A DNA stretch of 64,000 nt, from contig NC_047065.1 in the NCBI RefSeq assembly GCF_902459465.1, positions 14,423,634 to 14,487,633 of the forward strand, read 5' to 3'. Below the pieces are notes generated by a model. It was not told the DNA's origin. It saw only the letters and a list, made by a program, of their open reading frames with translations, and searched no databases. A program made the translations under genes and the position numbers. Positions 33,081-43,829 of this stretch are shown here, in pieces (the first letter of the stretch is position 1; every line of letters starts with the position of its first letter). Source of the DNA: Asterias rubens (Eukaryota; Echinodermata; Asteroidea; Forcipulatida; Asteriidae).

Positions 33081-33407
33081 ATGTCTTTACTCAGGTCGCT
33101 GGTCCCTGTATTAACGAGAGTTATCCCGAGGACCTTCACCACATCACTGATGCATCTTGGGGTCATCACCAATATGCGGAGCCTTACAGGCATGTCTCAC
33201 ATCGCTAATCACCATGCTGTCCCACCACCAAGCCAGTGGAAACAATTCCTACGGATATCGACACCATCGTTTCTTCAGATGACAAACTCTTTCAAGACCA
33301 AGTCATCGGTGAGGAGAAGATGCAAGGACTGTTACTTTGTTTATCGGAAGAAACGTCTGTTTGTGATATGTAAGACCCACCCACGCCACAAGCAAAGACA
33401 AGGATAA
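33081..33407 (+). CDS. MRPL36: MRPL36, mitochondrial ribosomal protein bL36m
   Basis: 108 codons from ATG 33081, in an exon that starts after the acceptor TTTTTTCCCCACAG (ending at 33027). The N-terminal 65 or so residues are a mitochondrial targeting region (MSLLRSLVPVLTRVIPRTF). The C-terminus, VRRRCKDCYFVYRKKR then CKTHPRHKQRQG, is a bL36 zinc ribbon with C81, C84, C97 and H103. That spacing is the same as in bacterial L36, which also ends HKQRQG. It is a small zinc-binding protein of the mitoribosomal large subunit. The gene is divergent from NDUFS6, the same arrangement as in human 5p15. Confidence 0.95.
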   Translation: MSLLRSLVPVLTRVIPRTFTTSLMHLGVITNMRSLTGMSHIANHHAVPPPSQWKQFLRISTPSFLQMTNSFKTKSSVRRRCKDCYFVYRKKRLFVICKTHPRHKQRQG

Positions 33408-33659
33408 CACCCAGAAGCTCACTTCATTGGATTTGAGTAGACTGCGTTGGAAACTTTTACAGAATAATAAGAAATATGAGACTCACTTGCTATGATCAAA
33501 CTCAAGTTTCTACATGTAATTAGGATGGTGTAGAGAGACTGTAAATCTGTCAATATGTAATATCTGGGCATCATCTCTAGACGTCTTGATTGGTGATGAA
33601 GTGGCCGATATCGTAACATAAATTACTGAGATATCGATATCTGTATCACACTACCATCA

Positions 33660-33930
33660 GGCTCAAACGTTTTGATCCAGATTTGTAAACTTGCCCAGTT
33701 TCTCTGTGCCGGCCAACCTCCGAGCCAGATGTTGCACCCAGGCTCTACGTACCTATGAATATTGTAAAACAGCATGTCATGTCACACGCTTTGATCTCAA
33801 AGTAAACGCTTAGTTCCAGATTGATTCATAGTGCCCAGTTCCGCCGAATCAGCCTCCGAGCCAGTTTGATGTTGTGCCGTCTACCGATGTCTATTACCCA
33901 AAAAACAGCATCAGTTATCAAGACTAGACC
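33660..33930. repeat. Diverged two-copy repeat downstream of MRPL36
   Basis: 'gtgccggccaacctccgagccag' and 'aaaacagcatgtca' recur about 140 bases later as 'ccgaatcagcctccgagccag' and 'aaaacagcatcagtt'. Possibly an old tandem duplication in the 3' UTR. Confidence 0.45.
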
Positions 33931-34024
33931 AAGAGGATCCTGGTATGACCCTAGTTTTCAGGATTTTAAATTTTCTAACAACCACACTCTGTTTTTCTTT
34001 GATATAAAGACTGTTTCTGAAACC

Positions 34025-34416
34025 TTAAAGGAACACGTTGCCTTGGATCGGACGAGTTGGTCTATATAAAAAGCGTTTGAAACCGTTTGTTATGAAATGC
34101 ATATGGTTAGAAAGAGGTTTTAAAAGTAGAATACAATGATCCACACAAATATGCCTCGAAGTTGCGAGGTTTTTATTTTACCTCGTCGACAAACACGGTC
34201 GGCCATTTATGGGAGTCACATTTTTGACTCCCATAAATGGCCGACCGTGTTAGTTCGCAATGTTAAAGGAAAACCACGCAATTGCGAGGGAAATTTGTGT
34301 AGATCTTTGTATTCTACTTTTACAACATCTTTCTAACCATATGCATTTTATAAAAAACGGTTACAAACGCTTTTCAAAGACCAACTCGACTGATCCAAGG
34401 CAACGTGTTCCTTTAA
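34025..34416. mobile_element. Family C foldback MITE, copy 2
   Basis: Complete copy. TTAAAGGAACACGTTGCC at the left and its reverse complement at the right, with a central GGGAGTCACATTTTTGACTCCC hairpin. Confidence 0.85.
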
Positions 34417-34434
34417 GTAATATTTGTTTTCATT

Positions 34435-34565
34435 ATTCAATTCAATTCAATTCAATTCAATTCGATTCAATTGTTTATTGTCACACATATAAATACATAT
34501 ACAGTGAAATTCACTTCGGCTTGCGAGTCTAAAAATTAGACCCTTGCATATTGAGTCCCACTCTC
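34435..34565 (-). mobile_element. Retroelement 3' end with (TTGAA)n-like tail
   Basis: A (ATTCA)n microsatellite abuts 'ttgtttattgtcacacatat' and 'cagtgaaattcacttcgg', the typical 3' end of some invertebrate LINEs, read on the minus strand. Confidence 0.45.
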
Positions 34566-34844
34566 AAACAGCCCCCTCTTTTCTACTGAGATTGTTGTTC
34601 TTGACGAGTACAAACATGACTTCAGTGTACCAGCAGTGTTTTTGCGTTACAAATGCAAGGCTTCGTGGAATGAGGGGCATGTTGGTAAAGCTAGCGACCA
34701 AGTTGGTCGCTTGCTAGACCAGCATGCACCTCATTCTACAGTTAGCACTTGTGCACTATGTGTATTTGTGAAAAGGTCTATGTATGTAGGTCCGGAAATT
34801 TTACTTTTATGTGAAAAATAAATCTTGAGAACTGCAGTTTTAAA

Positions 34845-35400
34845 GGGTTTGGGTACTTTCTTTTGTTTGGCACAAAAAACAAACGTCTACTGATTTACAT
34901 AAAACTTACATGGTTTAAAGATTTATAAACAAGCGTCTACTGATTTACATAAAACTAACATGGTTTAAAGATTTATAAACAAGCGTCTACTGATTTACAT
35001 AAAACTTACATGGTTTAAAGATTTATAAACAAGCGTCTACTGATTTACATAAAACTTACATGGTTTAAAGATTTATAAACAAACGTCTACTGATTTACAT
35101 AAAACTTACATGGTTTAAAGATTTATAATCATGTGAGGTGCTGTCATTTTTCACACAAATAACTGTTGTCTCAGTGAGAAGACAATTATTTTAGCATGTA
35201 CATTGTGCAACAGATTTACACGACTCTCCTGAAAACATTGCTCTGTGATTTTCACCTTATACAAAAAAAATTACAACTAATGAAGCTGAAACTTCTACAG
35301 GTACATTATACTTACAAACTTCTTCATTCATAGGGATTCGTGCCATTGCAAAGAACTTGATCTACAAAAGGTATCAAAAACCTTTGTATTCCCTTTCACT
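34845..35400 (+). mobile_element. Family D element with internal expansion
   Basis: Begins TTTTAAAGGGTTTGGGTAC and ends near 'cttgatctacaaaaggtatcaaaa'. Contains 'gatttacataaaacttacatgg', 'attttagcatgtaca' and 'aatgaagctgaaacttctaca', shared with 43580-44720. A 50-bp block inside is repeated five times. Confidence 0.65.
34884..35128 (+). repeat. 50-bp tandem repeat, five copies
   Basis: Units start at 34884, 34934, 34984, 35034 and 35084 (cgtctactgatttacataaa...). Almost identical, with only a few substitutions (e.g. aaaactaaca in copy 2). An expansion of part of the family D element. Confidence 0.9.
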
Positions 35401-35454
35401 TTGGAAACATGAATGCTGCCCTCTAGTGGCAGCCAGGGGTCATTTTCTGGGCCC

Positions 35455-35605
35455 AATTTCACAGAGCTGCTTTATGAGCACAATTTCACTAGATATGTTT
35501 ACCAGCCAAAATACCCACTGTCTTTGATTGGTTTTCTGCTATAGTTTTGCTTAGCATAAAGTTAACGAGCAAAACTTTCTGCTCAAGCAGCTCTTCTTAA
35601 TGTAA
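35455..35605. repeat. Family F repeat
   Basis: GGGCCCAATTTCACAGAGCTGC at the left and 'tgctcaagcagctcttct' at the right form a short inverted repeat with a 'gcttagcataaagttaacgag' core. Confidence 0.5.
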
Positions 35606-35902
35606 TTATCAAAAAGGGATAAAGGTCACCTGTGAAAGTTTCAGCTGAATACAGTGTCTACAACACATGTACTTGCTCAGAAAACGCCAGCAACACAAGC
35701 TGTCATTGTATTGTTACATGTGTATAAGAATGTTGAATCCATCTACATTTAGTGGCAGTGGCTACCAACTTTTATCTCTGTATTTTGCAACATTTACATG
35801 CGGACACCACAGAAATTTGAACATCCAAAACGCCACACTTGAGGGCACATTTTATAGTGTCAAATTTGTCAACATACTTGCACATATTAATTTCTAATCA
35901 AG

Positions 35903-36115
35903 ATGAAAAAAATTTACAGGACGCGTTACTACCATTACCATCTCTATAACAACAGGCTTTCCGATAGATGTTACAAAATAGAAAGTTTTTACTCCATAAA
36001 ATGGTCAACCATGTTAGTTTGCGACGTAAATGGAAAACCGTGCAGTTTCGAAGCATGTTTGTGTGAATTCTACTTTTATGGCCGTCTTAAATGACCCAAA
36101 GCATTACGTTCCTTC
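35903..36115. mobile_element. Degenerate family C fragment
   Basis: 'gttagtttgcgacgtaaatgg', 'aaaaccgtgcagtttcga' and 'attctacttttatgg' match the right half of family C. Ends near ACGTTCCTT. Confidence 0.5.
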
Positions 36116-36503
36116 AATGACAAGCATGAGAAAGTTGAAATCAATGTAACGCCCTATGGAAATTGATCAACCTCTAGAACTATTCAGACAAAACAACAGA
36201 TGACACATTAAAACACAATTGATTATTCTTTACGCCCTGTTTATTTCTTGTGACGACTCCCGACCCGATTCTTTCATCACAACAGAACACATAAGTGAGC
36301 AGACCACAGTTAATACCTTAAAAGTGAATTAGTGACATGAATAATAAATATATAAATATTTATAATAAATATTTATAATACAATGATTTGATAAGACATT
36401 ATATACATACAGTTATAATATAGACACATCTATTGTAGGTCCTGTTTTATAGAGCTGCTTATTGATTGGCTGACTTGGTGCTTACTGTGCGAGTTACACA
36501 TGG

Positions 36504-36732
36504 GCCCAATTTCATGGCTCTGCTTACCACCGAATTCTGCGCTTACGATCACTTGTAAGCCTAGAATGCGTAGTAACGGGGAGTACGCACGCGCAGAAGC
36601 CCAAATTCGCCGCTAACCCGTGAAATACGCTTGCCGTAAGCACAGAATTCCCTGCTTCCGTAAGCGCCGATTCTGTGCTTGCGGTAAGCGCCGATTCTGT
36701 GCTTACGGTAAGCAGAGCCATGACATTGGGCC
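36504..36732. mobile_element. Family G foldback element
   Basis: Ends GGGCCCAATTTCATGGCTCT and AGAGCCATGACATTGGGCCC. Two direct copies of 'gtaagcgccgattctgtgct' lie inside the right arm. Non-coding. Confidence 0.75.
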
Positions 36733-37451
36733 CTGTACCACTGGATGCCCAAGCTGAAACTATGGTTTCAAGAAGGGCCTTTACAATCCCTTAATATCCT
36801 GCTACCATCTTGGTCTTGTTCCCACATTATGTAATTGAGGAGTACTAGTTTAACCCTAGCAGTGTACCAGGCTGATTAAATTGGCCCAGTTTCCAGACTG
36901 TGTATTAGCGGGGCTTATTATATTTGCCCTAGATGTAAAACGGTTGTAATTGGTTACAACAACCCACTAGACCTCAAAATGACCCCTGTGAATGTTCAAG
37001 GTTTACACAATAAAGTCAGCTTCATGGATACTTAAGACTGTCAATTAAATTCTGGCATTTGTGAAGTACTTTTTTGTTCATTCTTAAAAGAGTTAAAAGC
37101 TACCACATTTATTTTGTCCTCCCATCACAACTTTCCAAAGCACTATGATGATAAAATCATTATAGCTCTTTCATTTCCTCATTTTAAGTAAAAAGTAAAA
37201 AGAACAATTCTCAGAAAAAAGGGAAACTGTAAATACGTTTAAACTTGTCACTATTGTCTGAAGTTTCCAAAGACCTGATTATTTATAGAGGGTAATAAAT
37301 CCAGCTTTGCACCCGTTCATGTGGCGCCTGCACTAGATTTTATAACATTTTTTTATTCCTCTAAAATAGTAGAAACAAATTACCTGTTCAAAACACCAAG
37401 ATGTTAATACTGTTTGTAACTGACACCCAGAAATTTGCTTTCTAGATGGTT
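36733..37451. other. Intronic or intergenic, nothing recognised
   Basis: Mixed AT-rich sequence without a gene, RNA or defined repeat. Confidence 0.4.
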
Positions 37452-37824
37452 TTAAAGCCATTATACACTTTTGGTAAACAGTATTGTCCAAGTTCCACAC
37501 TTCGTGTATCACAGCTTATATATAAAATAACAAACCTGTGAAAATTTAGGCTCAATCGGTCATCGGAGTCGACGGAAAATAACGGGAAAACCCATCCTTG
37601 TTTCCACGCGTTTTGCCGTGTCATGACATGTGTTTACTATAAATCTGTAATTCTCGCTATCGAGAATTGATATTGTTTTAATGTTTTCTCAAAAAGCAAA
37701 GCATTTCATGGAACAATATTTCAAGAGAAGTCTTTCACCATTATACCTTCTGTAAACCCTGTAAATTATTTGTAAATCTGTGATTTTTTTTTTTTTCTGT
37801 ACCGAAAGTGTGTAATGGCTTTAA
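37452..37824 (+). mobile_element. Family B MITE, copy 2
   Basis: TTAAAGCCATTATACACTTT at the left and GTGTAATGGCTTTAA at the right, with 'cgccgtgtcatgacatgtg' internally. TTAA at both ends. Confidence 0.8.
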
Positions 37825-38279
37825 AGGCAAGGGTCGTTTAAGTTCTCGTTCAATTCCATGAGCTTACTTTTGAAATTTTCATGTGAGAAATATTACATAA
37901 GCACTTGGTTAAGAGATCCATTGCAGGTGTATTTTCTTAAATCTTTTAATGCTTCATAGACTCACATAATGTGGGTCTCAATTCAACATTTGACGAGGTA
38001 ATTAAATGAAAGACAAACAATTCTGTATACGTGTGCGTGATCAGTCATGGGGGAAATTAGCGGCTGACGGGCCGAAACGATTTGATAGTGATTGTTCAAG
38101 GGAGTATAGGTGCGTGGCAGGTTCAATAACACTTGAGGGTAAGAGCTATTGATCATGATCAAAGCCCATCGTGGACATGTCTGGACAAGCAGAGAGTATC
38201 GTCGAAAAAAGCCAGGGGAATAATGTATAGGTTTATGAGGTTGGGCAGGGGAGCTAAAAGATTTCCCGTTTAGATGACT

Positions 38280-38450
38280 AGCTAAGGCACACCGATGTGT
38301 GTAAAGCATTGTACACTCAGTACTCTCCCAGTCCTGTGATAAAACCCCACAGTAATTACTCAGGTGGGATTCGAACCCAAGACCCTTGTCATTCCAGAGC
38401 AAGATGTTTTACAGTGAACCACTAGACCACCGTGCTTGCCTGGTAGCTAG
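38280..38450 (-). mobile_element. tRNA-derived SINE, copy 3
   Basis: On the minus strand an A box TGGTCTAGTGG and a B box GGGTTCGAATCCC are followed by the 'actgagtgtacaatgct' body. The best preserved copy of this family here. Confidence 0.7.
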
Positions 38451-38531
38451 AGGCAATTTGATTCCTATATTTTATTAGCAGCAAGTAAACAATTTAATTG
38501 ATCTTTGGGGTGTTAGGGGGGGGGGTGGGGA

Positions 38532-38590
38532 TGCTTTACACACTTCAAGTGTATGGGTACCGTACCCATACACTTGAAGTGTGTAAAGCA
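38532..38590. repeat. Perfect 29-bp inverted repeat, 1-base spacer
   Basis: Left arm from TGCTTTACACACTTC at 38532 to GGGTAC at 38560, spacer C at 38561, then the exact reverse complement to 38590. It lies beside SINE-like tail sequence (ACTGTATACTC), so it may come from two SINE ends in opposite orientation. Confidence 0.85.
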
Positions 38591-38599
38591 CTGTATACT

Positions 38600-39860
38600 C
38601 TGTAATTTGACTAGTTCTATGAAAAGAAACAGTGCTTATAAACTCAGCTTTGGTCGTGCAAGCAATCATATCATAACGAACTCATTCTAGATATTTAACA
38701 AATATATACATCTTACTGGCATTAATTACAGACAAGTCTTTCCCCAAATTTCTTCTCAGCAATACATAAATCCTTGAGCTATAAATGAGATGAAAGTCAA
38801 AACTGGTAAATTTATTGACAAGTTTATTCCCCCGCCTTTAAAGCGCGTGATTCGTGAGGCGCTCATGCATACTCCAAACTGCCCTGCAGCGGATCTATTG
38901 TCCTATGTTCCACTCAATTGATTCGCTCGCCCCCCAAGCTGCACGCTGCGGAGCAATGGGAGCTCGAGTGTAAATCACACCAGAACAATCGATGACTTAT
39001 CCAGTCCTCCGTGAAACTGCCTCAAATGACAGTATACTGTTACTCGGGTATAAAAACAACTCTGAGTACACTTATATTCATCGGGTGAACTAAAATGAAC
39101 CAAGGTGAACAAAACATAATAGAGATTTAAAAAAAACCTTATTATTATTATTATTGTATGCGTTTAAGAGGGCAAGCTAGGGCACCAAGGCATTACTCCC
39201 TGGTAAAGAGCACCTTATGAGGAAACTGTATACTGGTACTTCTACTGGAGCATTTCAAGGGCAACAAGGCAATGACAAGGCTAATGGAGGCAATCGCCTT
39301 CATTGCCTCTGTCAAGTATCAGGCCTGATTGTTTATATAATACACTTTTGCTTATATGCATGTTTTCTGCTTAAGTAAGCTCGCAAACTTGCTTACCAGT
39401 AAACAGTTTTATGGAAATTGGACTCAAGTTGCTTTGCCATATCGCTATGGTTGTATGGTGTTATTGCGAACAACAGCATAAAAATTAAATATACTCTTCA
39501 AAAGACAATAAAAAACATACTTTCTCTTTAAAATACAAATAAAACTGAAATTTTTACTTAACTGCCACAAAAAGACCCTTTTTAAGCACCTCTTTCGTTG
39601 GTTTGAGATCATCGTCCAGATAAATATATCAGCAGATACATCTTTCACAATGCACCATCCCTTAAAATGCTTTCGGTAGCAGTTGAGTCTCCTACCGCAT
39701 AATACTTTAACAAAATCATATTTTATAATGAATCCTTATCTAATTTAGAATTCACTGGATCAGTCGATATCCAATTAAGTGATTCCATCCGGGCTTATTA
39801 AATACAGTGAGCGATGAATGCAGGTCAGAAATCTAGGGATGCCATCTATGTAGAGTATTC
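38600..39860. other. No gene seen
   Basis: Contains an (ATT)n microsatellite at about 39138-39156 and family F-like pieces at 39360-39425. Otherwise nothing supported. Confidence 0.4.
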
Positions 39861-40222
39861 TTTAAAGACACTAGACACTATTAGTAATTGTCAAAGACTT
39901 GTCAAAGACCAGTCTTCTCACTTGGTGTATCTCATAATATGCGAAAAGTTGAGCTCAATCAGTCGTCGAAGTTGCAAGATAACCATGAAAGAAAAAACGC
40001 CCTTTGTCACACGAAGTTGTGTGGTTTTAGATGGTTGATTTTGAGACCTCAAATTCTAAATCTGAGGTCTCGAAATCCAATTCGTGGAAAACTATGTCAC
40101 TTCAGAGGGAGCCGTTTCTCACAATGTTTTACACTATCAACCTCTCCTCATTACTCGTCACCAAGTAAGGTTTTATGCTAATAATTATTTTGAGAAATTA
40201 CTGATAGTGTTCACTGCCTTTA
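39861..40222 (+). mobile_element. Family A MITE, copy 4
   Basis: Starts TTTAAAGACACTAGACAC and ends GTGTTCACTGCCTTTA, with a GAGACCTCAAATTC/TCTGAGGTCTC hairpin inside. Confidence 0.8.
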
Positions 40223-40248
40223 TAATATACATGTACAGCGTCATATCA

Positions 40249-40470
40249 GGGCCCAATTTCTTGGCTTTGCTAATAACCTGCTGCATTCTTCCCTTCAATC
40301 ACCATTCTCTCCTTGCACGGTAGAGAGAATGCCTACAATGTAGTAACATGTAGAATGCACACACTCTAGCTAGAATTCCCCGCTAACCCGTGAAATACAC
40401 TTGACGTATTGCGCTGAATTTACTGCTTCCCGTAAGCGCCGACTCCGCTCACAATAAGCAGAGCCCTGAG
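40249..40470. mobile_element. Family G element, degenerate copy
   Basis: GGGCCCAATTTCTTGGCTTT at the left, AATAAGCAGAGCCCTGAG at the right. 'cgctaacccgtgaaatac' inside matches the copy at 36504-36732. Confidence 0.6.
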
Positions 40471-41126
40471 TTTGCCTTGTATAGCCCTTGCCTATAGAGG
40501 TCAATGGGAGGTGTTTATTCTCCAAACCTGTGCGCAGCGCATACAAATCTGTGCGCACTGCATTTTGATTGTTTCATTACTGCTTTTCCTCTAAGAGGGC
40601 GGCTTTACGACGTCACTGCATTGGTCTCCTGATCCCACCTGCATATACAAGGCCTAATATCAGCAGCAGCATACACAATAACTCTTATTTTCCCATTGCA
40701 CATTGAATTCATAAATATTGGTTTTATAAGATGAATACATTAGTATCAAAATAAAATATGAAAGCAGTTTCTTCAAAAGGAAACAAATAAAAACATTTCA
40801 ATAAGTAACATAATAAAGTTTACCATTTCTGTAGTTTTTATCTCAATTTATATAAAATTTGTTTTCAGTCCTTTTTATTTGACAGCACAAGTGAATAACT
40901 TTATTATATACAAATTATATTTCATTCCTGACATTGCAAAAAAATAACACAGAAATGGATTGCTGGCATCGTTAAAACTAAAATCTACAACATTTAATTC
41001 CTACAAGACCCTACTTAAGACCCAACCACCTTTTACTAATATAAACAGTAATTCTCTACACTACAACCTTCGATATATACAGAAGCTTGGATTGACCATC
41101 TGTTTTGACCATCTGATAAGCCTCCC
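40471..41126. other. No gene seen
   Basis: Mostly AT-rich, with no defined repeat borders. Confidence 0.4.
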
Positions 41127-41850
41127 TGGGTCGACCCCTCAGTGCCCACTCGGGTGAGCCCCTGACAAGAGGGTTAGAGCTAATCCAACGATCACACTCG
41201 CCCTCTCGTGGTGACGGCATGCACCTCAGGTCTCCCCCAAGTGACCCACTCCACAAGCAGGGCACTGGGGGCTGACCCGGTGTGGCGGTTTCAACTTTCC
41301 GCTGTGTCCAGTTTTCCGAATGACCAAATTCGGTAGCATTACGTCATGCGATGCCTGCGCACAGTAAGCGAAAGTAGTCCATTTTTAGTGCCGTATTGAG
41401 TCATCCGTTACCCTCCGGTAGCTGTCATGGCGGCATCCACGAGTCGAGTACAAGTACAACTAGCGGCAAACGCGTGGATCGTATGAGTTGTTTTTTTTAT
41501 GCAAGCAGAGTGTGACCTGCCTAAAGTTGTACCCATGAATACATGTAAAGATGGGGCAAGAGATTACGGACTACACAGAAAAGAATCGTAAACAATGTGG
41601 GGTCACTGCTGAGAGAACTACAGTACACGCCAGGGTACTCGCGGCGGTATATCACAAGCCACCCGGAAAACTGAACACGCCGGCAAGCTAAAACCGTTCG
41701 AAAAACGTGCTGATATGTCCGACTACGTCACTCGGAAAACTGAACACGGCGGAAGACTGAAAACGCCACACCTGGTGAGCCCCTTCAAAGCTATTCGAAT
41801 GTACCGCGGCAGACCAGGGTCAATCCATGGAAGGTAAATGAGCGCACCCG
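41127..41850. mobile_element. Family E element interrupted by a DNA transposon
   Basis: Family E sequence (CCCTGGGTCGACCC ... CTCTCGTGGTGACGG) runs to about 41274. The inserted element occupies about 41276-41782, and family E-like ends resume to about 41835 (GACCAGGGTCAATCC). The insert has GGTGTGGCGGTTTCAACTTT at its left and its inverse near 41735-41778, with CAGTTTTCCG blocks in both arms. A short start-like ORF (MAASTSRVQVQLAANAW) inside has no known domain. Confidence 0.6.
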
Positions 41851-42019
41851 TTTTAATGTACAGGGTGTATAAATAAGACAAATAAAATGGCCACAACATG
41901 ATGAAGGTTTTCATGAGACAGAGACAGACATGTCTACTGCTCTTTTATCCCTGAGTATTCTCTGCTGGCACTTTTTGTTGTTGTTGTTGTTTTGTTTGTT
42001 TGGGTTTTTTGGGGGGAGG

Positions 42020-42340
42020 GGGATTTTAACATGTGAGTGAGAAATTACCTCTTTCTCAAGAACTCTGTTACTTCAGAGAGAGCCATTTCTCACAATGTTT
42101 TATACCATCAACAGCTCTTCATTTCTCCTGAAGTCGAGCAGAGTATACTTTTCGAAACGTCGAGACCAAACCGGCTCTTCTCAGAGCCACCACTCCTTCA
42201 AAAGAGATTTTACCCATGGTTGTACCCGCAAGTTTACTATTCATATTTATAGTTATAGTTGCACTCTTCTTCATTGCTCGTTACCAGGTAAGTTTTTAAG
42301 CTAAAAGTTATTTTGAAAGAATTACCAATAGTATCTAGCG
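42020..42340 (+). mobile_element. Family A MITE 3' half split by an insertion
   Basis: 'gagaaattacctctttctca' to 'tataccatcaacagctcttc' is family A. It resumes at 'cattgctcgttaccaggtaag' after an insert at about 42124-42250. A CTCTTC..ATT duplication flanks the insert. Confidence 0.65.
42124..42252 (+). mobile_element. Penelope-like element terminal fragment
   Basis: Contains CTGAAGTCGAGCAGAGTATA, then GAAACGTCGAGACC, then a GGCTCTTCTCAGAGCC hairpin. This matches the copy at 49832-49965. A hammerhead-like layout, but the core reads CTGAAGT instead of CTGANGA, so it is probably inactive. Confidence 0.55.
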
Positions 42341-42690
42341 GGCGCCTCTAAACCTGTGTAAGTTTCAGTGGAAGTATAATTTTCTCTAATGACCTGATGA
42401 TTTTCTCGATGAAGACATTGTGTAAAATCAACAACAAGAATGCTGTAAGGGTATGATTCACTCTTTTGAGAGTCATCGTGACTCATCATAGAATTTAAAT
42501 AGAAATTTCAGCTTTTATTGACTAGGTAAAACCCATATGCCAGCATGACTTGTATAAGCCTAAAGGCTCTTGACTTCTAATAATGGTTCAAGATGCAGTT
42601 GTACATGTACCATACATTCACCAAATATTGGTCACATATTGGATTCGTCCCTTTTGCTAACATGGAACCCCATAAAGGTGAGTTTTATAG

Positions 42691-43249
42691 GAAGTGGACA
42701 CTATTGGTAATTACTCAAAATAATTGTTATCATAAAAATAAACTTGGTAACAAGCAATGGAGAGCGGTTAAATAGTATAAAACATTGTGAGAAAGAACAT
42801 GTATTTTAGTTTTTTAGAAAAAAGTAATTCATCCCTAAAATATTCGAATTCGAGACCTCAGCTGAGGTCTCGAATTCAAGCATCTGAGCCAAAACTTGTG
42901 CAGCAAGGTCTTGGTTTCTTCATTATTCTCTCGCAACTTTGACGACCAATTGAGTTCAAGTTTTTACAGGTTTGTTATTATGCATATGTTGGGATAAACC
43001 AAGTGAGAGTACTGGTCTTTGACAATAGACCGATCCACTATCCTCTCCGCCCCATGCGGCGTGTTGACCAATCACAACGCAATGAAAAAAGGTCCGACAA
43101 TTAAGGTCCGACATGCGTGCGCGTCTTAGCGCGTGCGGCAGAGTTGTGCAGAAAGGCATTGGAGAGCCCCACGTGTTCTTGCTCACACGTGCATCATGGG
43201 CGGAGCCTACTGGATCGGTTTATTACCAACGGTGTCCACTGCCTTTAAA
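42691..43249 (-). mobile_element. Family A MITE split by a nested MITE (family H)
   Basis: Family A from GTGGACACTATTGGTAATTA to GTCTTTGACAAT, then the insert at 43027-43221, then TTACCAACGGTGTCCACTGC. The insert's ends GACCGATCCA...CTCCGCCCCATG and CATGGGCGGAGCC...GGATCGGTT form an imperfect terminal inverted repeat of about 28 bases. Confidence 0.75.
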
Positions 43250-43357
43250 TAACTTTTCAATTACAATATTTTGTACATTAAGATGTGGACAAACTCTCAT
43301 ACTTTAAATTTGTATGTGAATTAGGTTTTGAGTTGTGGGGATTAAAAGGGTTAATAT

Positions 43358-43510
43358 TTAGACTTGCGGCTGAATCGAGTCAACAGAACCCGAGTCGACT
43401 TGAAGAAGTTGATGACGAAACTGGGCCCGCCGTTTAAACCTGCCATTAGACCTGGCGTAGATCCCAAGAGCATTAAGGGCATAGACAAAACAACAACTGT
43501 AGCCGAGAAC
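43358..43510 (-). CDS. MARVEL-type membrane protein, last exon
   Basis: 51 codons with TAA; acceptor GATTCTTTACAG, phase 0. Encodes VLGYSCCFVYALNALGIYAR, a transmembrane helix, then the basic cytosolic tail SNGRFKRRAQFRH and about 18 more residues. Following the exon at 48687-48559 it fits helix 4 and the tail of a MARVEL-domain protein (MAL/CMTM/plasmolipin type), a family of vesicle and raft-associated membrane proteins. The exact member is not identified. Confidence 0.65.
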   Translation of the reverse strand, partial: VLGYSCCFVYALNALGIYARSNGRFKRRAQFRHQLLQVDSGSVDSIQPQV

Positions 43511-43829
43511 CTGTAAAGAATCAAAAGAAATGTAGAAATAATCTCTTTGCTAACTTTTGTTTCATTCTACCTTTCTTTCAAAGGGTTTGGGTACTTCTAG
43601 AAACTATAAGGTTCCCTCCCTGTGAGGTCATTGGGGAGCCTTATAGTTTATACAAGGGTTTGGGTTCCTTTTTTTTTAGGACACAAAACACAATCTCCAC
43701 AGATTAACATTTAACTTAACAGGTTTGAAGATAATGATGGTAGAAAGCTTTCTTTAAAATATTACCTGCTGAAATGCTGTATTTTCTTTTTAGAATGACA
43801 AAAACAATATCACAAGAATAATTTTTTAG

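Noticed and set aside
34884..35128. CRISPR-like array (regular 50-bp spacing)
   Set aside because: The units are contiguous with no variable spacers, and the host is an animal. It is a minisatellite within a MITE.
36524..36752. Repetitive Ala/Thr/Glu frames on the minus strand
   Set aside because: They come from direct repeats inside a family G foldback element.
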